Shown: positions 37,749 to 49,149 of the stretch, piece by piece
Position numbering within the stretch: position 1 is the stretch's first letter
How the letters are laid out: every line of letters starts with the position of its first letter
Assembly (NCBI GenBank): GCA_039881145.1
Contig: JAYKKI010000005.1
Location: 28,475,001-28,539,000, forward strand
Direction: 5' to 3'
Length of the DNA: 64,000 nt
Origin: Druceiella hillmani
Lineage: Eukaryota > Arthropoda > Insecta > Lepidoptera > Hepialidae
Position numbers and translations under genes: made by a program
Notes under the pieces: generated by a model
Seen by the model: the letters and a program-made list of their open reading frames with translations, nothing else
Database searches by the model: none
Told to the model about the DNA's origin: nothing

Positions 37749-39016
37749 ACAGCAGTTATGCATAGATGGAAAGATAAAAATCAATTTTACAAGGTTAAGT
37801 ACGTGCATGCATGCGAGCATATACTAGAGCGTGTGTGCATGCGAGGGCGAGTGCGCACATGCGCGCGTAAGTAAAAATTAGTTAAATTACTTTTTTTCCC
37901 ATTATCTTAATAAGTGTTTTGTACCCCAATTAAAAAAATATTAAATTTCACTCCTTAAATCGCATTCGACAATTTTTACAGAAATATTTAACTATAGTTT
38001 TTACAGAAATATTTAACTTTGACACAAACTTTAAATAAAATTGAATACTAAATTTACTATCACTTGGAATATAGACAAAAAAGATCTTTATAATACATCA
38101 TGAAACGGGTGCAAACTAGGTAATGTAATGTTAACTTCCCAAACGAGACCCCGCAAACTGTTGATGTTTTCTGTATCCATCCACGCTGGACTCTACGGTC
38201 TGGGATCATATTTCCGTCAGCTACTTATTCGCTTCACGTGTATTGTATAACCTATGTACACGAGAAATATGGCCGCTAAAACTATGCATAAATCGTAAAC
38301 AAACATCCAGGACAAATTATTATAATTAATCTAGGAAAAGAGTTAACAAAATTAATAATAATTTTCTGATTTCATTGATAATATTCCGGTTTATAGGTCC
38401 TGTAAACCAGTATTGTGGACTGATATTATATTTGCTGATTCCTACTTTACATCAATTGCACCTGACTGCATTTTAGTGTATTGTAAGATTTTCTTCTCTA
38501 TGTATTTTTTTATTAAATTATAAAATAACTATATCAATACCTGTCTTAATTAGAATCAGTGACATAGTTATGTGAATTGACTCAAAAAACATTAACACAT
38601 AATAACGAATGAAAAAGACTAAACAACAAATTTGAAAAAAATTATTTTGGTATTTAGAAATAAGAGTATATAAAAAATAGTCTAAAATCTGATTTGATAG
38701 TGCAGCTCACTAGTGCTTTCCTGTCTATTTGCATTTATGAATATTTGTTTGAAAATAACACTACTTTTGAAAATATTTTACTAATAAATAATGTAATTTT
38801 TATAGTAAGAATTGATGTTCTATTATGCAAGTAAAAATTACCATGTTACACCATATCTACGCAAAAAATGCTATATCATATTCTGATAGTGAAAGGAAGT
38901 CTAAATCGTGTTCAATAGATTTCAAAACATATACGATAATCAATTCCTCTCTTGTACTTTCAGAGAGGGTGTTTTGCATTTAAACACTGGCAAATGTGAT
39001 CTTATTAAGGGTCTGA

Positions 39017-39017
<1 letters not shown>

Positions 39018-39055
<38 letters not shown>
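39018..39055. repeat. (TA)n tract
   Basis: About 38 bp of TA, 50 bp outside the right arm of the giant inverted repeat. Confidence 0.95.
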
Positions 39056-39059
<4 letters not shown>

Positions 39060-39289
39060 TATTAAATGATTACTTATGTACATTCGTAATACCAGTTGAT
39101 TCAAAATTGATTGAAAGGTGAAAATAAGTATTGAATATGATACATTTTGAATACCCTTAACCTAGATCTGTACGATACGTCCGTGATGTTTTTTCGAACC
39201 ATCGAAGCTTACATAATAAATTTATATTTAATATAATATTCTCATACATTTACAAGTCCACAACTCAGTAATCAGACTTCTTTCATCTT

Positions 39290-39318
39290 TCGGATTGAGT
39301 CTCATAGACTCAATCCGA
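39290..39318. repeat. Perfect palindrome, arms 13 bp
   Basis: 'tcggattgagtct-cat-agactcaatccga'. Confidence 0.9.
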
Positions 39319-39474
39319 ATCCGATATAAAGTGGGTTTACCATACGATGTATTTTTAAACATCCATGCAAGAGCCATCACTGGAGTTTAATAATATATTA
39401 ATAATACCTTAGAGATTGGAAACCACAATCTATCAAACCAGCACCGTTTACAATCTTATACATCTATATGTATA

Positions 39475-39504
39475 TAAGATAAGTTTCCTATGAAACTTAT
39501 CTTA
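39475..39504. repeat. Perfect palindrome, arms 13 bp
   Basis: 'taagataagtttc-ctat-gaaacttatctta'. Confidence 0.9.
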
Positions 39505-41129
39505 TTTCAAGTTATTTTCAATAAATTTATTCAATTTTTTTAAAATTTAACTTATTGTCGCTTGTAATTTGTTTAACATTAACGTATTAATCAGGTTAAA
39601 AATTACATTTTTTTTCAAAAGAATAAGTCATTCGTTTTGACTTGACATATCTTGAAACAATGGGAAATCTGGTGTTAGTAAAATAAGTGAATTCCATCAA
39701 TTAAATTAGTGCAGTTGTATGTTAAATGCGTATGTACACAATTTATTTCAATAAGCTTCAATCGCAACAACATATCCATAAAAATACACCACGAAATCAC
39801 CATTTTTGGTAAATGTAAAATTTTTGGTAAATGTATTTTATCTGCCAACAATTTTAATGTAACAATATTCATTTTAAAATACAAATCGCAAAAAACTTTT
39901 TCAAATAATATCAACGAAGCAGGAATATCGCCTAAATAGCAGCATCTGGATGTTTTACTAATAAAGCGACCACAAAAACTCCAGCAGTCAATTTTCTGTA
40001 CCCCTTGGTGGAAACCAAGTTATTAAAATTCGAGCAGATTTTACCGGAAAGAGAAGAAATAGTGGTTTTTAATTAGAAGATCACTGCCTCGGAATTTCAA
40101 TTACATTTTAAAATTTCATTTAGATTAAAATTCCGTCAAACTTGTCCGGAATTTGAAGTAAGAAGGTTCGAACAAATAAATTTTGAAGATTTTATAACAT
40201 TAACGTATTTTTTGAGGATATTACATGTTTTAAAATATATTTTTTTACATGGTGAACTAAAACGTAATTTATTACGTTGGTAGATTTACGAGTATGTAAA
40301 TTAATGAGCTGATTTTATATGCTTTGTATATAACTTTACCTGAAAATAAATCATTACTAGCTGCTTTTACAGGCTTTTCCCGGTAAAAAAGAGGTTTTTA
40401 ATTGTTTTCAAATATTTTCTATACAAAAATTATTATCGTTTAATTTATTAATCGTATTCTCCATGATTTATTTATTCATTATTTAGTCAAGTAGAAACTG
40501 TACAGCCGAATCTTGCAACGTAAAAACATTTATAAGAAAAAGTATGTAATAATAAGCGATATACATACTGGGAATTTTTTGTACATTTCATAATTATATA
40601 AAGTTTTTCAAATAATATTTCGATTAAATTGTAACGATTTACTTAATTTAATTCAAAAATACTTATATGGTCCAACTTTGTAACAAACAACATTTATTAC
40701 AACAAATATTATTTACGGTTGACTTTTTGCATGATATCCATATTGCATACAATAATTTCACATATTATTTTAATATAACTATAATGGTTGAAAAGCTTAA
40801 ATCAAAAATGTACCACTACACTTTGGATCTGATCGCTTTAATTGTTATTGCTCATTATTCACACGATCGAAATATATTGTGATGCATAATTCATGTCCGT
40901 CCATCATAAATGATAGTAAAATTTCATATCAATCGGATAAGCTATTATTATGCTGAACTATAAAAAACGAACAAACAGACCAAGAAAACTTATCTCTTTA
41001 AAATATTAGTTATAATTGTAAAAAAATTGAGTATTAATTATATATTTTTAATGAATAACTTTCTTATATAATGTTGATTTTGAAACGTTTTCTAAAAGTC
41101 GTATCTCGTTTGTTAACTTGTGATTTTTT

Positions 41130-41395
41130 ACAATTAAATGAAACTACGTGATGAGTATTATTTCTATTTTCTTTAATTTCTTTACCACGACCTAGGTTTC
41201 GTTGTATTACAACAACTTCAGGTGGGATATTAGCAAAGATTAACTCTTAGGAACAACCAACAGTATTTATATGTTTCAAACACAATAGCGGAAGCCTGGT
41301 TTGTGCGGATTTTTCCATTGTTTATGTTAGTGAGTTTATTGCAGGGGCGCAGTGTAGGTTTTATTATATTACCAATAGTTATACAATATACCAGT
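41130..41395 (-). repeat. Left inverted arm of the Penelope-like element
   Basis: Complement of 42712-42991 with scattered substitutions and short deletions. On the minus strand the hammerhead-like core has CUGAAGU in place of CUGAAGA, then the same stem II and 'gaaacctaggtcgtgg'. Confidence 0.88.
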
Positions 41396-41883
41396 CCCCT
41401 TTTAGCCGAGTCATTTATGAACCATCTAGAAACCAGCCTCTTAAACTGTAATTAGCGCCCAATATATTATACTATTATAGATACGTTGACGACATCTTTA
41501 TCTGCTGGAAAGGTACATAGCGACAGTTAGACCAGTTTGTTAACTTTGCTAACTCCCTACACAATAATATCAATTCACTTTAGAAGTAGAGTCCGATAAT
41601 AAACTTAATTTTTTAGATATAACAATAGAACGCAAAAATAATAAACATAAATTTAGTATATTTAGAAAAGACACATTTGCAGACTCCATAATTAATGGTC
41701 AATCTCAACACCCTTGGTGCCATAAGTTAGCAGCCTTCCATTCCATGATTCACAGAGCTTTAACCATCCCTCTAGAAAAACCTAATCTACTTAAAGAAAT
41801 AAAAACTATAAAACAAATCGCAACAAATAATAATTATGACCCATCAATTGTCACAAAACTGTACCATAATAAATTAAAATACT
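41396..41883 (+). pseudogene. Penelope-type reverse transcriptase, C-terminal remnant
   Basis: Three frames are needed to read it. Frame one gives SPLLAESFMNHLE (about 41396-41435), the region of reverse transcriptase motif B. A second frame gives YRYVDDIFICW (41476-41508), where YVDD is the catalytic motif C, followed by a TAG at 41518-41520. A third frame gives FTLEVESDNKLNFLDITI and AAFHSMIHRALTIPL (41574 to about 41770), the thumb-side segment typical of Penelope elements, to a stop at about 41882. The upstream fingers and palm are absent. It cannot be functional. Confidence 0.85.
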
Positions 41884-42418
41884 AAAACAAGAAATATACC
41901 CGGTCGTACCAAATAATAATAATATTTACTATAAATCTATCCCATACATAGGCAATGTATCACTCAAATTAGGAAAACTCTTAACTATTAATAAAAATAT
42001 AAATAATATAACATGTACGTATAGTACCTTAAATAACTTGGGTAAAACCCTTATTAATAATAAAGAAAAAATAGATAAACATAAAAAGAGTGGTATCTAT
42101 AAACTTAAATGTAACGACTGTAATAGTGTATACATAGGTCAAACAGGAAGAGATTTTAATACAAGATATAAAAAACACATTGCCAGCTGGCGAAATAATA
42201 AACCAGACACATCTCACTTTGCTAAACATCTCATTAAAAATAACCATCGCCCCCATACTGATAATGCCCTCTATATATTACAAATAAATACAAAAGGTAA
42301 TAAACTTAATATCCTCGAAACATTAGAAATAAACAGACATAAAAAAGATATCAAGGTCTATATATTAAATGAACAACTAAATATAATATCATCACCCATT
42401 CTTAATACCTTCTAGATA
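41873..42418 (+). CDS. Penelope-like element GIY-YIG endonuclease domain (open frame, 3' end of pol)
   Basis: The frame is open from about 41873 to the stop after 42415, about 180 codons. It includes the linker IPYIGNVSLKLGKLLTI, which matches the part of Penelope pol between reverse transcriptase and endonuclease. The endonuclease starts SGIYKLKCNDCNSVYIGQTG (about 42089), giving GIY and YIG, then R-x-x-x-x-RYKKH, SHFAKHLIKNNH and a conserved-looking glutamate in ILETLEI. The CNDC pair resembles the CCHH zinc-finger cysteines inserted between GIY and YIG in Penelope endonucleases. There is no ATG at its head; it is the intact tail of a broken polyprotein. Whether it is made as a protein is unknown. 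Confidence 0.85.
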
Positions 42419-42711
42419 TAATATAAATATACAACATTGATACTACAGTACCCTGGAAATTGTTTCATACACATATAAATATAAGTATATATAATAAAAA
42501 CAAAAAAATTAAAAGAAATAAATAAATAAATATATGAATACAGAAAACCGGAGATATGTAGAATTAGTGTGTTACCCTGTCCTTACTTTTAAACACCCTT
42601 GCTTTTGTATAAATATATTACTGATAATAACTTCCATTTAATTTTATTACATACACCGTAAATTTTGCATTGTATAACCTCACATAATAACAACAATTGA
42701 ATTTATTACCC

Positions 42712-42991
42712 TCACTAAAATACTGGTATATTGTATAACTCTCGGTAATATAATAAAACCTACACTGCGCCCCTGCAATAAACACACTAACATAAAAAAT
42801 GGAAAAATCCGCACAAACCAGACTTCCGCTATTGTGTTTGAAACATATAAATACTGTTGGCTGTTCGTAAGAGTTAATCTTTATGCTAATATCCCACCTG
42901 AAGATGTTATAATACAACGAAACCTAGGTCGTGGTAAAGAAATTAAAGAAAGTATAAATAATACTACATCACGCAGTTTCATTTAATTGTG
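42712..42991 (+). repeat. Right inverted arm of the Penelope-like element
   Basis: It pairs with 41130-41395. It carries the best-kept hammerhead-like sequence (42894-42934) in the same sense as the pol gene. Confidence 0.88.
42894..42934 (+). ncRNA. Candidate hammerhead-ribozyme-like motif (type I layout)
   Basis: Read as RNA: stem I strand CCAC (42894-42897), core CUGAAGA (42898-42904), an unpaired U, stem II with loop AAU (42906-42918), GAAA (42919-42922), minimal stem III ACC-UA-GGU (42922-42929), C at the expected cleavage position (42930) and GUGG (42931-42934) closing stem I. Hammerhead ribozymes are known from Penelope-like elements, often with such short stem III. Weak points are the extra U before stem II, one mismatch in stem II in this copy, and a stem I of only four pairs. 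The consensus of the window's copies (GUUGU-AAU-ACAAC) has no stem II mismatch. Confidence 0.45.
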
Positions 42992-43032
42992 AATAATAAA
43001 TTTCTACAAAATTAACGCCAAATATATTCAAT

Positions 43033-44504
43033 AATTGTGATTTTTTGTTCGTGCAAGATATCCTTTTTGATTCATCATTTAATCCAGTAGTCAGAAATAA
43101 CAGCGCCTTTGATTTCGATCGATAATAGATAATATCAAATATTTAAAATATATAGATATATATCTTCATCAAAATCTATTTGCATTATGCTCGATTAATG
43201 AAAGGAATAATAATTTACTTAACAATTGCTAAATTTAAATAAAAACAAATCTGTTCTCTTATATATCAACTGTAAATTTATTTTAGTTCATCACTACTTT
43301 CAAATATAGAAATTTTAGTTAATAATTTACGCTCACAGAAACAAGAAGTCGACAGTTTTAAATGTTTCCCCAATTTCAGTTGCGTTCTTCATTTCCATAA
43401 TCTTAGAAATAAGGGTTAAGGATTTATGCGATAATGATTATTTTTCCATGTTGAAAATCACATATCGCGGCAATAGATTGTGTAAAGATATACGAGTTTT
43501 AGTGTAGACCTTTTAATGATTTATATAAGTCAGTACACAGTATGAGGAGTTTTTTAAAATGCCTATTTTGGTAGCGATCTGGCCTAGTGACGCCTTTTAC
43601 CCTGTAAATCTAATTGCACATATACTAATAAAACTAGTGGGTGCTAATTTTCTTTGTAATTGAGAACGTAATAAAAGAGTGCAGATCCCAGTTGGCCGAA
43701 GTCCGAAACATATTTTAAGCGTACAATTTGAGAAAAAAATTATAAATTTCAATTTCAAAGTTGTTACAACAATCTCTGAGCCTTTTGCACAAATTCATTT
43801 TTCACGATTCAAGAAGCGCAGTAAAAACTATAAGTGGTCTGTTATTGGGAAATTACTCGAAAATAATTTCATTTGGTTGCGATTTAACAGAGTTCAATGC
43901 AGCCGTCGAACGGAATATAGTGGATCATTCCCAGTGTAAGATATATATAAGTTTATAGAGGAAAGTCAATTCAAAGTTTGACTTTCATAGTCATTTGGTA
44001 GATGCAGTGACACCATATTATAGAATGCTCGATATATTTATTCATAATTTGGTATGTGGCTTTGATTCATTTCGGAAAAGTGTTTCGAAAATTAGGAGAT
44101 ACCTCAATTTTTGACACTCATGCAAGATCAAGTACACTCCAATTATTAAATGTGTTTAAAGGAGCTTCATTCAATAGTTATTCATAAGGTATTGCGACTT
44201 GGATGTTAACTGTTTTCTATTGTTTCTACTATAGTAGATTTTCAAACATCACAAGTACGACAGTTAACCATAGACTATTTTTTTATAATCTGTTCTTCAA
44301 TTACTAATTAGAAAGTTGGTTAACCTTGTGTTCTAGAGGAGGCTTTTATTATTTGTAATCAATAACTCTCTGTATTTGCATAATTTCTACATTTTTAAAT
44401 GCCAGTACAGAAAATTTAAATACACTGAAATTTTTCACTTTTTAATAACCCAACTACTCAGCCATCTAATCACATTCGCATCATAGTTTATGTAGGATGA
44501 AATA
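43033..44504. other. AT-rich stretch, nothing recognised
   Basis: An 86-codon frame at 43679-43939 overlaps another frame on the same strand and has no recognisable domain. No gene is supported. Confidence 0.4.
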
Positions 44505-44505
44505 C

Positions 44506-44576
<71 letters not shown>
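44505..44576. repeat. (TA)n tract
   Basis: About 70 bp of near-pure TA. Confidence 0.95.
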
Positions 44577-44580
<4 letters not shown>

Positions 44581-46588
44581 TATATTATATTTGGAATTTT
44601 TAATCGGCCCATTCCTACCTATTATAAACATTATTGTACGTATAGTGGTCGCGTGTATCTTCTTATAATTTCCTTTGTTTTAGGGTTTAATTCAAAAATG
44701 GTTTCATTAATCGATATATGAAATTTAATAGTATTCAAATCAATGTAGCATAGGCCCATCACTATTTAAAAACGTATAGTTAATGAGCATTAACGATGAA
44801 AAGCTCGGCATATTTGAATATGTCAAGAAAGTCATAAGAATCTGATTTAATTCTTGAGGGTAGTCCACGTATTGTGACGCACGGGAACTAATACTGAGTG
44901 AGCATAATATTTATAATGGATGTAAAGTAAAAATGGCTTTTCCCTTCAGAATATTTTTTCCGTTAAAACTTTTCTTGTAAATTTAACTTCAGCCTCTTAA
45001 AATCCACCGTAACTAGGAAAAAGTGTTATTGCAACATGGGAAATAATGGATATATTCCACAGTTTTTAATATGAACCTTTGCTATATTAATTAATATTTT
45101 GTTTAGCTCACTAAATGTAAACTAATATTATCCAAATATCTGGTGGAAGCTCTTATTGTAATTGGTTGAAATGAAATGCAGGACCAATCAATTTTGGTTT
45201 GCGGTTTTAATTTTTGGAAAATCAGAAGAACTTATTAAAAAAAAGACGTAAAACTTGAAAGGCATCATAAGATCAGCTTAATGCTTTAAGTACTGTAGTT
45301 GCGAATAGAAAACTGGCTGCAAATCAAAATATTTGCCACCACTTTCAGATAAATGGCCTAAAGAAACAATCAGCCATCAGAGAGACTTATTCAAAAAAGG
45401 CACCAAATTCGAGTTGAGACTATTTAGCCAATAATAAAATGTTTATAAAAAATAGAAACATTGAACATGACTTGCCTTTATTACGGAGTGTTTTATTTAT
45501 CATAAAAACCCCATGTCCAACTTACAATTTACATCTAAGCGCTGGAAATGTGTAATTACTAAAAGTACAATAATTTATATTACACATAATAACATAAATA
45601 ATAATTAATAGAACAGAATAAAAAACATTAATACAAATTAAACATAAAACCACCAAGCAACTCCATGCGACACGCGTTGGGTTGAAGTGAACTACGAAGC
45701 AACTCCATAATCATATTTCTAAAGCGATCAATAGAGTCCAGAAAAATATACGAAGATTTGGTAACACTCGCAGTATCTCGATGATTAATATAATTACGTC
45801 AAAAATTGGTGAACGCTGCAGGATACTCATGCGCGCTCTAGGCAGATGAAATAAACTATGGTTTCGTCTTCTCACGTAGCAGTCAGGTCATAAAGAATAC
45901 CTTTATGACTAAAATAGACAAAAAACCAATGATTTGGAATCCAAACAAAACTAAGTATTCTTATGCAAAGGCATTTCTGCGATTTATTATATATGATATT
46001 TTACACACTGCTCACTTTTGAGAACAACATTTAATTTTCTATTTAATAATTTATGTCGTAGAAATTGCAATAAATTATACTAAAAACTCCTGATTTTAAT
46101 CTTTAAGGTAGACTACACGTATCAAAGAGACAACATTAACTCTGTCATTGTATTCCATTCAAGTGAGAACTTCACAAAGAGTTATAGTGATATATAACTA
46201 CGTTGTTATGTTCGGTTACATTTAAGTCGATTCTATCATTACCATCGAGCCAAATACATATGCGAGTATCTTCTTTTGAAATGACTGTAAACATATGAAG
46301 TTTAGTTTACAGTGTTTGTATATCGTGGCTTATTAATTGTAACCCAATGAGTACTTACCACTAGAATTGACTTCATAATAATTAAAATAGGTCTATAAAA
46401 ATAAACTAAGTACTTCCGACCCCAATAAAGTAGTTCTTTAAAAAAAAGTAAAAATCAGATTCAACAAAAAAAAACTTGTTAGGTACGAGCATAGTACGTA
46501 CTAAGGGGTTTAAGTCATTTCCATAATTTGGAAGACTATTATTTTTTCATTAGTGTAGATGTGATAATTTTCCTTTCAATTTCGTTAC
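44577..46588. other. AT-rich stretch, nothing recognised
   Basis: The phrase 'gaagcaactccat' near 45694 echoes 'aagcaactccatgcgac' near 45655, a weak local repeat. No gene or transposon signature found. Confidence 0.4.
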
Positions 46589-46732
46589 ACATGTGTGTGC
46601 GTGCGCGTGCGCGTGTGAGTGTCTGTGCGCGTGCGTGTGCGTGTGCTTATGTGTGTGTGTGTGGGTATGCGTGAGCGCGCGCGCGCGCGTGTTTATATGT
46701 GTGTGCATATGTATGTGTGTGCGCGCGCGCGA
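46589..46732 (+). repeat. Compound GT/GC microsatellite (alternating purine-pyrimidine)
   Basis: Mixed (GT)n, (GC)n and TGCG units run for about 140 bp, including 'gcgcgcgcgcgcgtg' (about 46675-46690) and 'tgcgcgcgcgcgaaat' at the end. The cysteine-rich frame read from it is an artefact. Confidence 0.9.
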
Positions 46733-46864
46733 AATATTTTGTCCTGAAATGTTTCGCCCTGAAATATTTTGTGTAGAGAGCTGTAATTATTTCTAATTTT
46801 TCGAATGAAAAACCGTATGCAACCGAGTTATTTCTAAATCGGCAGTAGATTGTCGTTACCATCG

Positions 46865-47104
46865 TGTGTTGGGTTGATCACAAGCCATACGGCCTTTGAC
46901 GGCGCGGCGCATAATGGGGACCCGGATTCGATTCTCGGTCGCACATTGTGCGGGCTGGACTGGTGTTCTGGTTGGTTATAAGAGATTGCTTTCGTTGCCA
47001 TAAGTCCGCCATATGTATCTGCCAGATATATATGAGCGTGATTTTTCCTGTGAGTCCGAGTCCGACTACACTAATACGAATGCACTTTCCCATTTATCAT
47101 TAAA
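46865..47104 (+). repeat. tRNA-derived SINE
   Basis: The plus strand has 'ccatacggcctttgacggcg' (A-box-like), then 'ggggacccggattcgattct' (B-box-like, GGATTCGATTC). It ends with 'catttatcattaaaaaaaat', an A-rich tail. The head matches the pattern of the SINE pair at 34.7 and 37.4 kb (cggcgcggcgca...gacccgg.ttcgatt), but the body differs, so it is a different subfamily. Confidence 0.75.
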
Positions 47105-48489
47105 AAAAATATAGAATTTCTCTGCAAATTGAGCATTCGTAATTCTGCATCGACTAAAACAATTTTTTCTCTATTTCTCTAGTGATTTCTAACTTTGGAA
47201 TTAATAGGTTACGTACACGCAGGTCGAAAAAGGATTGCGGTTAACTTGACATTGATAACAGAACAATATTAAAAGAAAAATGAATTTGTAATTGAAATTT
47301 AATTAACTTTTTTATACTTAACGACCATATTCAATTCAATGGAAAGGAGGAAGGATTTGTTTGTCTATTATACGTTACCCTGGGTCCATTTACACTTGAA
47401 TAGATGAGATCTGGATTGTTCACACGTAAAATTTAATATATTCTTGAATGTTTCATAAATTTTTACTAACATTAGTAATAAAGAAGTGGGTTCTCTGTAG
47501 GTTTAGTGTATAAAACATGATTATTGTTCTAATTTATAGTTAGTAAAGCATTTCTCAATCAGAAGACGAAATATTTATTGGGTAGACATGTCTTCTGGTT
47601 GGACGACCCGCCACCCTGTGAAGGAACATGCTGTCAGTTTCATAAAAATCTTTATAGATGGAAGCTCCATGTAGTAACGAGCATTAATTTTGAAGTTATA
47701 AGGTACAACATCAACAACATCTCTTAAGACTTTTTAAATGGCAATAAACTCGGTGATATGAAAATTTTATTGCAACAAAAAAATATCCATAAAGTTGTAA
47801 TTAATCATATGTATTCTTCAACCGAAACTGTAAATTAACATTAAACTTTGCACGTAACTTTATTTGAAACTAAATACTGTTAATAATAAACTAAATCTAT
47901 AAATAAATTTAATCTGTAAATAAATTTAATTACAAATTTTCTCACTTAGACATATATAAACCTTTAAGGATACATAATGCTTTTATTAAACTATATACCA
48001 ATTATGTAATATTATCTTTCACCTTAGAAATACATTGCCTGGCATATCTCTCAAAAGCTTAAAAATATCAACCGAATGGAGTCAAATTTCCGGTAACCTA
48101 ATGGTTCATGATTTTTGATTGAAGCATCCCTACAATTCCTAAATACATTGTCTTTAAGTAAATTGTAAATTTGCCTTTTTCACGAGTAAATTGTAGTGGT
48201 TAAAAGATAGTTGTTTTATGTCTCGGATACATCCTTTGTAATTAAGTTTGTGGACGACAAAGTCGTTTCAAGGAGGGGAGTGTAATTAAGGTCTTAATTT
48301 GATTAACCTAATAAGCTGCCCTTTACAGAGCCACCGATAGTGCAAGAGGAACATAAAATAAATTATACACTTACTCTACGATAAAGATATTATGGCTAGT
48401 AATTTAAATAAACATTGTAATATTGTAAGAAAAAATTGACATAATATGAATCCTATTTACAAATTAGAACTGTTGAAATTGAAAATGTC
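47105..48489. other. AT-rich stretch, nothing recognised
   Basis: Contains a small direct repeat near 47888-47930 (aatctataaataaatttaa / aatctgtaaataaatttaa). A GC-richer patch at 47590-47640 is not identified. Confidence 0.4.
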
Positions 48490-48660
48490 TATTTGGGCTC
48501 TGAAACTATGATTTAATGTCTATTTCCACATAAAGTTTCCTCGTAACGCCACATTCAAACTACTTATAATTTCACCCAGTACAGTGGAAAATCATATTAT
48601 TGCTTTGTATAAACGCCTGTCTTCCGCTAATGTCCGCAATATAAAAATGCTTTTAGTGCT
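48490..48660 (-). repeat. Dispersed repeat family A, copy 5 (reverse strand)
   Basis: Its complement reads 'ttttccactgtact', 'gtttgaatgtggcgttacga', 'ggaaactttatgtgga' and 'gacattaaatcatagttt'. This parallels 12060-12170 ('tttgtcactgtact', 'agttcgaaagggacgtaaca', 'aggaaactttatatgga', 'cattcaatcatagttt'). Confidence 0.6.
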
Positions 48661-49149
48661 ATAATTTTTTTAGCACACTGACCTAAATTTGATTTAAACC
48701 TCTAAACATCCATCAAGCTCTCCTGTTCAATGAATAAATCGTGCATGCTTGTAAAATAATATGAACTCGCCTCGGAACAAGACAACGATAAATCTTGAGA
48801 GTTTAGAAAGTGAACTTGATAATTATATCTAATTTTTGTGTTCAATATTTGTTTTCTATATCTTTACAATTAGAAATTAACTAGAATAAATTAGTTAATT
48901 TTGTAATTTAAGACTTTCCATGTATTACAAGTTTTTATGTCCATACATTACTCATAATAACAGATAAAATACAAAATAAAATGTATATCATAAGTAATTA
49001 TCCCAACGACGAGTTTACTTTTCTGTTTTTATGGACACCGGCCAGCTTTTTAAGTTGCTTAAAATTTTATTTACTTTCATCTGTGCTTGCTTTCACGTCA
49101 TATTTTGAAAAGGCGTTTCGTTTTCAGATACGATTTCTCATGTATGCTT
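48661..49149. other. AT-rich stretch, nothing recognised
   Basis: No feature recognised. Confidence 0.35.

Larger units (their letters stand above)
36288..38970 (-). repeat. Right arm of the giant inverted repeat
   Basis: Reverse-complement partner of 33306-36020. It differs by local changes, such as an insertion near 36330 ('gatatgcgatatgatatgcg', a small tandem expansion) and a larger palindrome at 37684-37748 that the left arm lacks. Confidence 0.93.
38971..41129. other. AT-rich stretch with a TA tract and small hairpins
   Basis: Holds (TA)n at 39018-39055 and two short palindromes, listed separately. Open frames of 71-79 codons overlap on both strands near 39675-39940 without any domain signature. 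No gene is supported. Confidence 0.4.
41130..43032 (+). mobile_element. Penelope-like element remnant with inverted terminal arms
   Basis: The middle carries a Penelope-type reverse transcriptase remnant followed by a GIY-YIG endonuclease frame, the gene order of endonuclease-bearing Penelope-like elements. It is enclosed by inverted arms: 41130-41395 pairs with 42712-42991 ('ttgcaggggcgcagtgtagg', 'atttttccat', 'aaacacaatagcggaagcct' and 'cctaggtttcgttgtattac' appear on opposite strands). An extra tail (42992-43032, '...ctacaaaattaacgccaaat') is found next to two other copies of the module at 51198-51245 and 60622-60664. The left arm joins the coding part at 41395, just before reverse transcriptase motif B, so the 5' part of the gene is gone. 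Confidence 0.88.

Noticed and set aside
33306..38970. Giant palindrome as a pure assembly fold-back artefact
   Set aside because: Arms differ by several percent and by private indels, which an artefact copied from one molecule would not show. Long-read proof is still lacking.
42038..42040. TTG at 42038 as the start of the endonuclease frame
   Set aside because: The same frame is open upstream to about 41873 with Penelope-like linker sequence, so the TTG is an internal codon.
43679..43958. Two overlapping plus-strand frames of 86 and 65 codons
   Set aside because: No domain, no splice context and no similarity I recognise; chance frames are common at this length.
46593..46796. Cysteine-rich 67-codon frame that could look like a small secreted peptide
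   Set aside because: It is a reading of the (TGCG/TG)n tract; the Cys-Ala/Cys-Val pattern comes straight from the repeat.
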